DNA of 64,000 nt from the NCBI RefSeq assembly GCF_031877795.1, contig NC_133971.1, forward strand, positions 93,058,654 to 93,122,653, read 5' to 3'. This stretch comes from Strix aluco (lineage: Eukaryota > Chordata > Aves > Strigiformes > Strigidae). The stretch's first letter is position 1; every line of letters starts with the position of its first letter. The notes under the pieces were generated by a model that saw only the letters and a list, made by a program, of their open reading frames with translations, searched no databases and was not told the origin of the DNA. The translations under genes were made by a program, and so were the position numbers. Shown here in pieces: positions 48,922 to 61,015 of the stretch.

Positions 48922-50526
48922 CCATTCAGCCCTTCCTAGGAATGGGCAGGAACCCAGCAGCTTGCCAACGCCGCACTACAAAGCCGCACACCAGTGCTCG
49001 ATGAAACACCAGTGCCGCAGCACACCGGGGACTTTCCTTTTCCAAGTCAGTACTTCAAAATATTTATAAATGCACTTAAGCCCCATTTTGACCACTGCCT
49101 CTATTTGCAAACCCTGCCCTGAGATTCATGTCAGGTCGAGGGGAGTTATGCTCGCATTGTTGGCATACCTGAGGATAGGCAGAGGGACTCGCTCCCTGCA
49201 CACAGAACAAAGCCCTGAGTTATTGCAGAGCTTTGACCTCCGCTGAGTGCAATTATGGTTTGAGAAAACCCTTGTTTATAGCAGAATCCTTCCAGTTGGG
49301 GAAAAAGAGATTTAATTATAAGGTAATGGCGCTGTGGGCGTGCTCGCGAGCGGAACACAGATGGGGTGTGGGACGCTATGAGCAGGGCTGCTCCCCTTGC
49401 CCAGGTGGATGCTGGTGGCTCCAGCCTTTGTGGATGGTGAAAGTGGGGATTTGAAGTCTCCCTCCCCAGACGTTGAAGGCTGAGCACTGAATTGGATGCT
49501 TGCACAGGGGATGCAAAGCATGGAGAATAAAAAAAAAAAAAAAAGACGAGAGATGTCTGCCTCACCAAGCTCGGAGCAACAGGAGGGGTTTTAAGGAGAG
49601 ATGGATGGCCAAAATGCCCAAAGCTTTCCTCTTTCCCTGAGCCATGGCCTTGGTGACAGGCTCACTCAGGTAGGTCATGAGCTAGGTTTGGTTTCCACTC
49701 CCTCTTCCAAATGGTATTGCAGAGTCAGAGCTCAATGGGAGTTGCCGGCATTTTACATGCAGACGGACTGTAGGACTTTGTATGCCCAAAAGCTCAACTG
49801 GGCCCTTATAAAAAGCACCTTATAGAGGAAAAAATACAATCCAGTGAAGCATCCTGAGCTCCTCAATGCTGCATATGCCAAGGTACATGCTCACAAAGTG
49901 CATGCATCACAGAATATTTTTCTAGCACTGTCTTTTCTTCCATTTATTTTAAGGAACAGAGTGCGGTTTCCTCTCCTGTATTTCTCATATTTTGCTTAAA
50001 AATAAAATTTGAATCTATATCAAACCAAACAGCTTCTTGCCCAAGGTGGTAAAAAGAAAAAAAAAAAAAGCCTCTTCTATGGCGAACCATCAGGAAAGGG
50101 GAATATAAGTCCCCCTGTGGCTGTATTCCCCCAGCACCATTCAGCCCACAAAAGCCAGTGCAAAACTTGCAGTGGATCCTTTCTACCATCGCACATGACT
50201 TCTCAGAAATGTATAAGGCATCTAATAGAGCACAGTCTGATTTATACTTAGAGCAGGGCAACTTTAATGGCAGCAGGAGTGCGGGTGTAAATCTCCAGGC
50301 ATGGAAAAAGCAGCTGCATAGCCCCGGTCCTCTGAATTCACTCTGCTCTGAATGCCACTGAATAAGAATGAGGCTTTATGGTAAAAAAGAGGGACATGTC
50401 CTTCTGCTGGATAGGAGGGATTTCTAAGGGCGCAGCACTATAAATAATCATTCAAGCCATTTTGCACGTGCCTCATATAACCCATGATAAACCACAAAAC
50501 AGGTATCGGGAAGACCACAAAAATGA

Positions 50527-50950
50527 TCTGAGGGCTGGAGCACCCCCCTGTGATGACAGGCTGAGAGACCTGGGGGGGGTTCAGCTGGAGAAGAGAAGGC
50601 TCCGGGGAGACCTTAGAGCGGCCTCCCAGGACTGAAAGGGGCTACAGGAAAGGGGGGAGGGACTCTTGATCAGGGGGGTAGGGATAGGATGAGGGGTAAT
50701 GGCTTTAAACTAAAAGATAGGAGATTCAGACTAGATAAAATGAAGAAATTGTTTATGGTGAGGGTCATGACACACTGGCACGGGTTGCCCAGAGAGGTGG
50801 TCGATGCCCCATCCCTGGAAACATTCCAGGCCAGGTTGGACGGGGCTCTGAGCAACCTGATCTAGTGAAGATGTCCCTGCCCATGGCAGGGGGTTGGACT
50901 AGATGGCCTTTAAAGGTCCCTCCCAACCCAAACCAGTCTGTGATTCTATG
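50527..50950 (+). mobile_element. CR1 LINE fragment, plus orientation
   Basis: About 0.42 kb of CR1 ORF2 tail and 3' UTR. Recognisable segments are [24 protein letters not shown] coding sequence with small deletions near 50620-50690, then the conserved TTGCCCAGAGAGGTGGTCGA, and the end GGTTGGACTAGATGGCCTTT ... TGTGATTCTATG. Stops and indels break the frame. Confidence 0.93.
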
Positions 50951-53892
50951 AAGACCTGGTAGGTCGAATTAGAAGTAGAGGCTGTTGTGCAGTCTCATTC
51001 ACCAGTGATTTCCAAAAACCATAAGCCTTCCCAGTCCAGATACACAACCAGAGGCAGCATAGGTACCCCTGGATGTACACACACCCACTGTGCCATCTGA
51101 CCCTACACACCGAGGGACTATGCACACAAGTGCAGCCTCCTCTCCCTGCCCTTTGCACAGGTGAGTCATGGGGAGAGTTGCTGTATGGCAGGGGACAATG
51201 CCACGCTTACTCCACCATGCAGACAACCCTAAGACCTCATGCCCATTCTGACTCCAAACCAACACCAAATAAATACAGATATCTTTGGAGGCAAGCAGGG
51301 ATGGATGGTAGTGAAGCATGTGAGTGCCTCCACAATCCAGTTTATTAATTTCTCATTATTGCCAATTCCTGCAGTTCAGACAGTGTCTGTCATGTCCACA
51401 GAGCAGAAACCCACCTCTAGAAACCCTGCTGAAGTCCTAAATGACCTTCATTTTCTTTGACCTCCATCAAGGGCAGGTTGCACCTCTGCTCTTCAGGTGC
51501 ATTTGAGTTTGAAGGCGTTGGAGAAAGCCCCGCGTGAGAATAAAGAGGAGACTGCTTGTGAAAACACACGCTGAAATGAGGAAATGAAATAAATGGCCAG
51601 TCCTAAAAGAGAAAGCTCCCGCCATAAAGCAGATTTTGAGAAAAAAAAAAAAAAAAAGAAAGAAACGGTTGTGCACTGCCCTGCTTTGCTAAACAGGCAG
51701 ATGGGACCTGTATTTCTCTTCTGAAACTTTAATGGGAAGAATATGATTCTGCTGCAAGCATATTTTATATGCCTGGCGATTAAAGAGGAAGGGAAGGGCA
51801 TAATTTATAGAATTGTGAAACACAGAGGATAGCTTTCTGGCTGCAATGTTTCTTTATTTTCTTGTTATTCCTTTTATTCTTCCTTTTGCTTCTAGGCTTT
51901 TGAAAGGTGATGGATGGGCAGCGGTGGAGACAGAAATCTTCCTTTTATATTCACAGGACAGGTACCACATCAGCAACTGCAGTGGCTACACGAGTGACAC
52001 CTTCTCTGAACAAGAATATTCCTGAGACAAAAAAAAAAAACCCTGCTTCAGTGTATCCTCAGGCTTTCTACAGTGCTTTCCTGCTCCTACAGCCATCTCA
52101 CCTCTCAGTTGTTAACAGGCTTCACACTTTCAAACCAGAAGGTTGAGCCTTGGTTGGTTCTTGCTGTAGCTGGCAACACAACATGGCCAAGCTCCCACCC
52201 CATCTGATCCTCCAGACCCTACATTTCCAGGACAGTCTGCTCCTCACCCTTTGAGCTCTGCCAAGACCCTGGCACTTCCCATCCATGTCACCTCAGGAGG
52301 AAGCAATCAAACCTGTGCTCAGCTAGAAAGTCACCTTGTAGAAAAAGACCTGGTGCTGGTGGCCAGCAAGGTGCCCAGGTGTCAGCAGCACATCCCTGCA
52401 GTGAAGATGGCCAGACACACACTGAGCTGCATTAGCAAAAGTGCTGCCCAGAAGTCAAGGGAAGTGATCCTTCCCCTCTGTTCATCACTTGTGAGACCAC
52501 AGGTGGAGTACTGTGTCCAGTTTGGGCTCTCCAGACAGACATTGTCATTGTGGGTGTACACCAAGATGGTTAGGGAGCTGGAGCACACAAGGTAAGAAGA
52601 GAGGTTTGTTCAGCCCAGAGAAGAGGTCGTAAAGGGGGAATCTAATTTTTTCATCTACCTACCTAATGCATAACTATAGAGAAGGTGGAGTCAGACTCTT
52701 CTCAGAGCACATGAAGCTATGGACAGAAGTTGCAGCAAAGGAAGTTTAGATCAGATCTAAGAAAAAACATTTTTTAGTAAGAGGCTAGTCAAGCCTTGAA
52801 CCACAAAGCCAGAGAGATGTTGGGATTTGTATCCTTGGAGATACTCAAAACTCACCCACACAAAGGCATGAGACTGACCTAGAGTGGGAAGTTGAATCAG
52901 GAGCCCCCGAAGGTCCCTGCTATCAAAACCATTCTCTGACTCCATGCTCCTCTTTTGCAGATAGAGAGACAAGGCACAAAGGAGATGAAATAATACAACC
53001 ACAGGCGTGCAGGGGACCTGTCCCTGAGGCCAGATCTCCAGAGAGCAACCTAAAGCCCTCCCCTCGTTGCTTTTGAGTAAAGTAAACACATCACCATAGT
53101 TGTGTATGTGTACTGGGCTTTCTGGGGTCATCTGCTTTTCTTGCTTTCCTGGTAGAAGATAGAGCTTCTCTAGCTGCAAAATTCTTTGGATTTTTTTTTT
53201 TTTCCATCTTCAGGGCCAATTCAGCAACTCATCTTTCTGCTAAGACTGTCAGCAAAAGTGTCAACTGTACGGCTGGTTTCTGTGATGTGGAATCATGCCC
53301 ACCAAGACTTGGACCAAGACTATGCAGCCCATTTCACATAAGCCACCAACCAGCCCACACTTGGCAAAAACTGAAGACCGTATCAGCCATGCCTGCATGA
53401 CTTCTGGCTTTGCGCCATTTTTCTCCAACCCTCTGAGCAGCCACGATATAAATCTTGCTCTTCTTTCACTAGTCTTTGCCATGACAACACAATCACTTGG
53501 CTTCCCATGCCATGCTCTCGTTCGGTGTTTGTCAGAGATGCGTCAGTGGAAAAATGAACTCTGTACCCTGGCAAGAAAGGAGATCAGTTCTTCATAAAAC
53601 TAATCACTGCTGCCCTTTCTCAGCTCACACGTTTGCTGCAGGAGGAATTCAAGTCCTCATGAAATCACTGTGAATATTTACCTGAACCAGGAGCAAATCC
53701 ATCCTCCTCCCTCCCAGGGAATAAGCAAGAAAACCTTGCCCAGATAAATGCAGGGCGAGAGTTTTGCTTCCCCTCCAATACCAGCACTCTCATGCCTAAA
53801 TATCTCCATGAAACATACATGTGCATGTGTACACGTTCTTTATTTGGAGCTAAATTTTCTCATTAGAAAGAAGACTGCTTGTCCCATTGAAG
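50951..53892. other. Unique sequence around the old CR1 copy
   Basis: Outside the CR1 at 52318-52943 I see no gene, only short poly-A and poly-T runs (51640-51656, 52029-52040, 53192-53203). Confidence 0.55.
52318..52943 (+). mobile_element. Old, divergent CR1 LINE fragment, plus orientation
   Basis: Recognisable through the frame VEKDLVLVASKVPRCQQHIP ... KSREVILPLCSSLVRPQVEY and a decayed 3' end (CCTGCTATCAAAACCATTCT at 52917-52936). It is clearly more diverged than the other copies, with many indels between 52550 and 52900. Borders are approximate. Confidence 0.8.
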
Positions 53893-54111
53893 TTGGAAAG
53901 AAGGAAAATAATTACGATGAGGGAGGTGAGACACTGGCACAGGTCACCCAGAGAGGTTGTAGAAGTCCCATCCCTGGAAACATTCAAGGCCAGGCTGGAC
54001 AGGGCTCTGAGCAACCTGATTCAGCAGAAGATGTCCCTGCTTATTGCAGGGGGGTTGGACTAGATGGCCTTTAAAGGTCCCTTCCAACCCAAACCAGTCT
54101 GTGATTCTGTG
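53893..54111 (+). mobile_element. CR1 3' end fragment, plus orientation
   Basis: About 0.22 kb with the ORF2 tail (TTGGAAAGAAGGAAAATAAT, ACAGGTCACCCAGAGAGG) and a 3' UTR of the 'GATGGCCTTTAAAGGTCC' type ending in CAGTCTGTGATTCTGTGAT. Close in sequence to the copies ending at 50950 and 45820. Confidence 0.93.
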
Positions 54112-56506
54112 ATAAATCAGCTGAGTCCTCCCATTCAGACCAGCAAAGCTATAACTCCTGGCAAACAGAGAAAAACATTCCCTGAACTGGTAAAATTGAA
54201 GCTCTGTAGCAATTTCTATATACTCCCTAAATGATGTTTTACACTGGCTAAAACCTCTTTTATTGATTTAGTCCATACTCTGACTTGGGAGCATTGCTGG
54301 AGACTGCTGATGGGATGCTGGGACCCCACTGTTTACTGGACAGTGTAGGAATCTACATCCCCAATGACCACCTGTGGGGAGACCATGAGACCAACAGAGA
54401 AGACAGTGGGGTTGGACATGATGTGGGTTCAGCTCAGAAAGCTCACACGGTTATTAACGTATTAGCACGGGAGGGTGGAGTCCTACCTCTGTCCAGAGAG
54501 AGGGAAGAGAGCCCATCCCCTGCTGAAAGCTGTGGGTGGACATATTGGCCAGCCAGAAGATCAAGGCAGCTCCCCTAATTTCCCAATGGAAGGGAGGAAA
54601 AAAGCAATTCAGGGGGTAGAAAGAGCCCAGGTAAAATGTCATCTGTAGAAAACAGGGTGGGCAGGAGAGGGTCCTAGCAGAGAGGAGGTGGGAGGAAGGC
54701 TTGTGGGGGGAGAGGAGGCTGCTGGCTGCATGAGCCACCGAGCACTTCAAACACAGGGCACAGATAAGTGGAGTTGCGGAGCAGGGTGGGAGGAGATGAA
54801 GGAAGCAGGCAGGAGAGAAGATTACAGGAGTGCAAGGAACAACAAAGAGGAGGAGAGAGGAGAAGGAAAATTTATGCAGGGCCTCGAAGGTCAAAAGAGT
54901 CAACTTCAAAAGGATTCCTTAAAAGACATAAAGCAAATGTCTTCATATTCAATTATTTAGTTTTCACACAAATCTAAGTAATATATGGGGGTTTTTTTCA
55001 CCTCCCAACACTTGATTTGGCACAAAGGGAAGATGAAGTGGAGGGATGATGAGAGAAGTCTGGGACTCTTTGCTTTCCTAATGGACCAGACAGGGCTGGA
55101 GTTGGCGCTACCCCCTTGAGAAGGATGCAGAGCAAAGAAGAGGAGGCTTTTCAGGAGCAGGAGGGTGAGAGTGAGCAGGACTTCTCCTTTCTAGAACTGA
55201 AAAATGTTAAAAAAATACTCGCTTGGCCTGAAACAAAATGTTTTCTCTAAATTCTGGGCATCCATTTAATTAAAAACACAGGAACTGTTGAGGCAAACAA
55301 ATCACGCTGCCTGTGAAAGTCAAGACTTTTGCTTTGAAGATGCTGAAATGAAACACTTCCGTTTTTCACAATTCCTCCATTAATCTGACAAAACTAACCC
55401 ACACGCACAGTAGTTTTTTTGTCATCAAAACCTTCACTTTGTACTAAAACATATTTAGCTGAATTATCTCTCCCAACTGTACTTAAGGAAGTTAAAGAGA
55501 AGTACAAAGCTGAAAGAGCTGGCTCCTGTATCCCGGGGCGTTCAACCCATCAGCACAGTTAAAATCACTGACAAGCTATGGCAAGCTAATGTCAGTAAAA
55601 TGGTACCCAACAGGAGGCTTGAAGCCAGCACAGTGAGCTCTACAATAAGTTCCAGGCCATTAAACACCAGGCTTAAGTAAAATATTAGAGCGGGTCACAT
55701 TTTAAAGGGGACAGAATAGCTTAGGGAATCACTGAGGACCCATGAGGATGCTTTTGGAGGAGAATGGAAATTCTGCTGTACCTTCTTCATCTCCCTGTCC
55801 TAAACACCATCATTTTCCTCCTGACTGTAGGTGCTTCCTTCCACTCAACACAATTTTTTTCCATGGGCATCTCCAGCAGCAGATGGCAGCAGGGACTGGT
55901 GCCACAGAGGCAAAGCCATGGTGCTGTTACATCAAGCATCTGCAGGGCTACCATGGTGCCCAACAAGGTGATGACCAGCCACATTGGAAAAAAAAAAAAA
56001 ACAGAAACAAAGTGACTTAGTGAAGGCCATGTAACAGCAGAGCAAAGAGCAGAAACCATGTCCTCTGGTTTCTGCCCACCCGGATCCCAAGTGTTTAGTA
56101 CTTTTCTCTGTTCAGTTTTGACCTTACAAGTTCCCTTAACCTTCTCCTGGCAGCTTCCTAATGGGCGAATAAATCTCTGGAGAGTATCTTAAATTCTTTT
56201 TTATCACAGACTGTATCAGTGTGATAATAAGATCAGCCTTCAGACTCCCCATTAAGTCACAGAAGGTGTGGTCATCAGTCATGCTTTTCCCAGCCTTAAT
56301 TGCCAGACAGACACTTTAAGTGGAAAGTCCATCTAATGAGCCCAATCATTAAAACATCCCTGGTTCCTATTTGAGATAGAAAATTATATTACTCTAATAA
56401 GGGGGTTGCATCTTTGCCCCCCTATTCAATCATGTGGCACGGGGAAAGGTGAGACTTCTCTGCAAGTTTGCCTTGGATGTGTTTCATTTAAATACAGACC
56501 CTATTT
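54112..56506. other. Non-genic DNA
   Basis: No gene recognised. 54590-54900 is purine-rich on the + strand (GAGAGGAGGTGGGAGGAAGG and similar) without a regular unit. 56160-56400 is AT-rich unique sequence. Confidence 0.55.
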
Positions 56507-56670
56507 CACAGAATCATAGAATTGTCTAGGTTGGAAAAGACCTTGAAGATCATCCAGTCCAACCATCAACCCAACATTAACAGTTCCCAACTACACCATA
56601 TCCCTCAGCGCTATGTCGACCCTACTCTTAAACACCTCCAGGGATGGGGACTCCACCACCTCCCTGGGGC
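56507..56670 (-). mobile_element. CR1 3' end fragment, minus orientation
   Basis: About 165 bases starting with CACAGAATCATAGAATTGTC, the reverse complement of the CR1 tail, and running through GGTTGGAAAAGACCTTGAAG into the last ORF2 codons ([20 protein letters not shown]). Confidence 0.92.
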
Positions 56671-57263
56671 AAGAAATTTCAGGCAAGAAAAAGTAATAAA
56701 ACCCTTTACAGGAGGAGAACTGGGTGGTTGGAGAAGAAGCCAGCGACCTAGAGGTGAGCAAAGCGTTCACCATGGATGGGGGTGTCACCACTGACAACAC
56801 AGATGCTCCAGAGGGCTGGACAGGTGGAGATGGTGGAAGAGCCACCATGGTGGCCGTGCCAAGGTAGAGAAGATGTGACATCTGGTGTGCTTATGCAAAA
56901 GGTCACATGGGATGTATGAAGTAGGCTCTTCAATGGGACATCTCTTTCCTAAACAGTTTGCCAGAAAAGGCTTAATTTGGAGAAGGAATTGGTTATATTT
57001 GCCACCATGGGGATCCTGCACCATGTGGAGGAAATGTTTGGGTAGTTATCACGATCCATGTCTCACTGAGAGGTGGGAAACTGAGTCAGGACAGCACACA
57101 AATTCAAAAGCCCTTGCATGGAGCAAGTCCAACCAAAACCCTAAAACAGGGGTCAGGCTAGAAGTCCTCTGCAAAGGAGTAGTTCTCTCCTGCCTTGTCC
57201 AATCCCAACAGAAATACTCACCCTTCCCACCTCTCCATCTTCTATCGCTACTCATCATGGAAA

Positions 57264-57306
57264 GCTCCATCTAGGTAAGCTCCGTCTAGGAGCTCAACCT
57301 AGGTAA
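57264..57306. repeat. Three imperfect tandem copies of a 13-15 bp unit
   Basis: Units GCTCCATCTAGGTAA, GCTCCGTCTAGGA and GCTCAACCTAGGTAA lie head to tail. Two units end in CTAGGTAAG, which resembles a 5' splice site on the + strand. Confidence 0.85.
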
Positions 57307-57589
57307 GATCAGCCCATGGTGGTCTCCAACCGCACTGGATGCCTTTGGCTACATGCCAATGTGCCCATCGATATGTCCCAGTTGACCCGCTCCCACTGCA
57401 AAGCATCAGCAGTGAGAGCTCCTCCACAGGGAATCCCAGCGGGAAGCCCAGGCAAGTCTAAGCTATGAGCTCCACATCCAACGGCGGCTTTGCCAGGTGC
57501 TTGGAGCGCTGGTTCAGAGCAATCCCTAATAAAAACAATGAAGCACGGAAGGGTGTGTTACTTTTGGGTAATAATACATCTTAAAACTG

Positions 57590-57740
57590 CACGGTGAGGC
57601 AAAGACAACGCCGCACCCTAAGCCACCCGAAGGGTGTGGGCATTATACAATGATTCGCCCACACCCAGAGCCTCCGACGACAATTAACATCCAGCCCGCG
57701 TAAGAATCGGTAAATACCGTATCTCAAACCAGGAAACGTC
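57590..57740. promoter_or_regulatory. Candidate regulatory island with inverted CACCC boxes
   Basis: GGGTGTGGGC (57632-57641) and GCCCACACCC (57657-57666) form a perfect 10-bp inverted repeat around a 15-base loop that holds ACAATG, a SOX-type site. CCACACCC is the KLF/CACCC motif. The stretch keeps many CpG dinucleotides for this neighbourhood. Function inferred. Confidence 0.35.
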
Positions 57741-59098
57741 GACATTTTCTGTGTGCATGAAAAAACCCCTGAAGATGTGTCTTAACATGAACATCACTCT
57801 GGGCAGATCTCCACCATCGCAGCACATGGTGATTATTTTCTGTCCTTCTTCTGGAAGAAGCCAGGGTAAAGGCAACAGCAGTTACATTTTAGAGGTCTAC
57901 TAAGCATGGATTTCTTAGTTTTCATCATTTTCCTCTTAAAAAAACCCAAAGAGACATGATGGAAAAACCTAGATGTATAATTACGTTTTGATAACTCAAA
58001 GTCATGCGAGGTGCCTTATAGATAATAAAATGACAAGATCTCATCACGCCCAAGTTTATTTTCATAGCTGTAAATCTACTCCTGGTAAAGTTGCCGGGAA
58101 AAGATTTTACTATTGAGTAATAATGGAAACAAAATAGCACTTATTAAAGGGAAATGGAAGCAAGAACTCATTCAATGTTGAAAGACAACAGAGAAAATCA
58201 GTTTGTTATTACGAGAAAGCAGAAATAACTCTTTTTTGCCCATCCAAAATATCAGCAGTGAGACTAAGTTGGTTATTAACAGATATCCCACTATTTTTTT
58301 CCCTAAACCACGGTGCAGTTGCTATGATGCTCAAGAAAACAGCAATTAAAGACTCAGCTCAGAGTTGCACCTTCAGCCACCAGCAGCATCTTAGACAAAA
58401 AGCAAAAGAGCACCAAAATGAGAGTGTTTCCAGACCTACTCCTAATCATTTTTGAGGCTGGGAAATTCAAGTAGCTTTTCCAACATAAATTCACCTGTTC
58501 ATTAAAAAAAACCAAACCAAACCAAAACAAAAAAATGGCAAGGAGCAATGAAGAATATGATAAATCTACCTGCTGGGTGATCCCAGGAAAAAGGCAGAGC
58601 TGATGCTACCGGCTTTGTGTCTGCATGAAGGATGGAGCTAGCAGAGTTCCCATATACCTGCCTAAACCAGGGAGGCTCAAAGCATTCCCAAGGGACAGGC
58701 GGTGCTCCCGAGGAGGAATGCTTGTTGCAATATTAACGAGGGAGGAGACGGGACCGCCAGGGAGAAATGAAATATATCTTCGTGGCTGACACAGCGGGGA
58801 CAGTTTGGATAGCTTAAGAACAAGGGGGTTACGCTGGAAGTTGCTATTTGCCTTCAGGGCAGTCAACTGGGGCAGATCAGGAGATGTTTGTATGGATAAG
58901 AAAGACCTGCTTGAATTTCTGAATCCTGTTAGTGGGCAGGAGAAGGGATGGATTTTAATTCTCTAGCTGTAGATCCAAGTAACAGGAGCAAAGCATAGCC
59001 CTACCAGCATACGTACGGGCAAAGAAATAAAAATACTGTTATTTGCTGATGATAGCTCGGAGCATCTTCAAATGAGACTAAGTTTCTACTGTGCAAGG

Positions 59099-59101
<3 letters not shown>

Positions 59102-59144
<43 letters not shown>

Positions 59145-59145
59145 G
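59102..59145. repeat. (TTA)n microsatellite, about 15 copies
   Basis: Uninterrupted TTA triplets over 44 bases, ending in TTATTGCTATTACTAATTAC. Confidence 0.97.
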
Positions 59146-59959
59146 CTATTACTAATTACAGTGACCATTTATACTGCACCAGTGTCTTATAGTTACAAGC
59201 AGGATGCTCATCCCCTTATAGGCACTGTATAAGCAAGACCAAAGAAGGAGCAATCCATCCCTAAATGCTTGTGCTCCAAATAAACAGTGGGAGAAAAAAG
59301 AGATTATCTTGTTTGTACAGATGAGGAACAGAGATACTTGGTGATGTGCCGAAGGCCATGGAGGAAGCCCATGGCAGAGCCAAAATTTGGAGTTAGCTCT
59401 TCCAATTCCCAACTCATCACCTTATCTAGATGATCAGCTGGCTCCCACGTAAGGCTCAGGTTTATTCTAAGACTAGAGGCAGCCTAAACCTCAGAGGGGC
59501 TCCAGATCGGGGCTACCACATGGGCTTCTCATGCCAGGTGGTTGCCACGTGCTGAACCTCGTGCTCACACCTCGTGGTTGGTGGCACCAGCCCGGCAGCC
59601 AGCTGGCTCAGCCCATTGCCAGCAGCATTTTGGCACCTGGCAAAGCCAGAGAATTTTGGTTTGCACTGGGACAGCATAAATCACCCAAAAGAGCTGGGAT
59701 GACAGGGTTTGGGCTGGTGGCGTTGCTGGGAGCTTGGCATTCCTGGGATTTTCACTAAACAAAAGCAAAATTATTTGGGAACGAAGGGAAAGTGGGTTTC
59801 CAGGGAGGGCTGGAGGAGAGCTCCCAAGGGAAAAACAGGGAAAGTCAGGAAAGCTGAGAAGGGCAGCTCATTGCATCTAACACCCAGCCTGGCAGGGCAC
59901 TGGGGGAAGCAGAGGGCAGGGAGGGCTTTGCAGGCAACACGGGACGCTCAAAAAAAAGT

Positions 59960-60510
59960 ACCATGAACAGCAAAGTGAGGCTTTTCAAAACATAAACAGT
60001 TTTGGGGAAGAAACGAGAACGGCGTGCGAGCTAAAAATAAGCAGCAGCAAGTGAAAAAAGGATTAAAGGAGTCCGAAAGAAATAGCGAACAGCAAATTGC
60101 AGGGAATTGTTCAGCAAACAATAAAAGGCTCCTCGCCATCTCCCTGCAACAGGCGGGTGGCACCGGGAGAAAGCAACCCACGACAAATGATAGCTGCAAA
60201 AGGGAAGATGGAGGGGGGGAGAAAATTCAGACCTGGCAGATTTGTTAAGTGGTTATTTTCCCTCTGTCTTTGCAGAAGACAAAGGGGAGGTAAAGCTCCC
60301 TAAGACAGGGATTGTATTTCACTCCGCGGTCGACGAGGCTTTCGAGTGTCTGCAGATAGCGGCAAGAAATGGTCCTAAAAAGATTAGAGCTCTTAAGGTA
60401 GGGCAAAATACTATATCCAGACAACACACTCGAGTTTTAATGACAGTGGGGAGAGAATTGAGTGAAGCATTGTCTGCTGCCTTTAGGAAACTGAAAACTT
60501 AATTTGAAAC
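59960..60510. promoter_or_regulatory. Candidate conserved island with SOX palindrome and open frame
   Basis: ATTGTT (60106-60111) and AACAAT (60117-60122) are a symmetric pair spaced by five bases. A GCAAACAATAAAAGG stretch adds a FOX-like core. From 60285 a good acceptor-like sequence (TCCCTCTGTCTTTGCAG at 60268-60284) is followed by an open frame of about 73 codons to TAA at 60500-60502 that keeps several CpGs (CCGCGGTCGACGAGG). I do not recognise the encoded peptide. It may be an enhancer, a non-coding exon or chance. Confidence 0.3.
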
Positions 60511-60864
60511 AGCACAGACTAGAGCTGGGCTTTTCTCACAAGAAAGGCTTTATTCCTGCCCTTTAAGCATCACTTTTTATCCTTGACATATATTTTCCAT
60601 TCACCACTTTCCCACAACCAACACAGGTTTAGGACGGGTCTTCTGTGTTTTTAGAGTGATTTGGGTAGCTTGCCTTTGAGCATCTCCCTGGCTGTAATGC
60701 ATTTCTTCTTGCTGCATCCCTCTGTCAGGCTATTATCTGTGTTTACAGATATCCAGTTGAGGGATAAAGAAGCAAAGTGGCTTCCTACAGATGCACAGGG
60801 CACGTGCTGGAAAAGAAATTCACACAGGATTCCCCAAATCTCAATCCCCAGACCACTCTTGCCA

Positions 60865-60890
60865 CCCCCCCACCCCCCCACCCCCCCCGC
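60865..60890. repeat. C-rich run (C7 A C7 A C8 G C)
   Basis: Three long C blocks separated by single bases on the + strand. The minus strand gives GGGGGGGG T GGGGGGG T GGGGGGG, a strong G-quadruplex candidate with one-base loops. Confidence 0.95.
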
Positions 60891-61015
60891 CTCCGTGATT
60901 CCCACATTGGCTTGCTAAGCTGGATGGGCCAATTCCCAGTGGGTGCAAACCAGCAGAGCTTCCATACAACCCATTTTATACTGGGAGCAAGACCAAGCAT
61001 CACATCCAGTCTTAA

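Larger units (their letters stand above)
45821..50526. other. ZBTB7C upstream intron or flank
   Basis: No gene seen. It contains the foldback nest at 48086-48187, its partial copy at 48873-48912, a poly-A run near 49528-49543 and otherwise unique sequence. Confidence 0.55.
56671..61015. other. Non-genic DNA with candidate regulatory islands
   Basis: Contains the tandem unit at 57264-57306, the islands at 57590-57740 and 59960-60510, a (CCAAA)3 low-complexity motif at 58504-58537, the (TTA)15 repeat at 59102-59145 and the C-rich run at 60865-60890. No gene recognised. Confidence 0.55.

Noticed and set aside
54590-54900. Purine-rich stretch as a second satellite
   Set aside because: Composition bias only; no repeating unit is visible.
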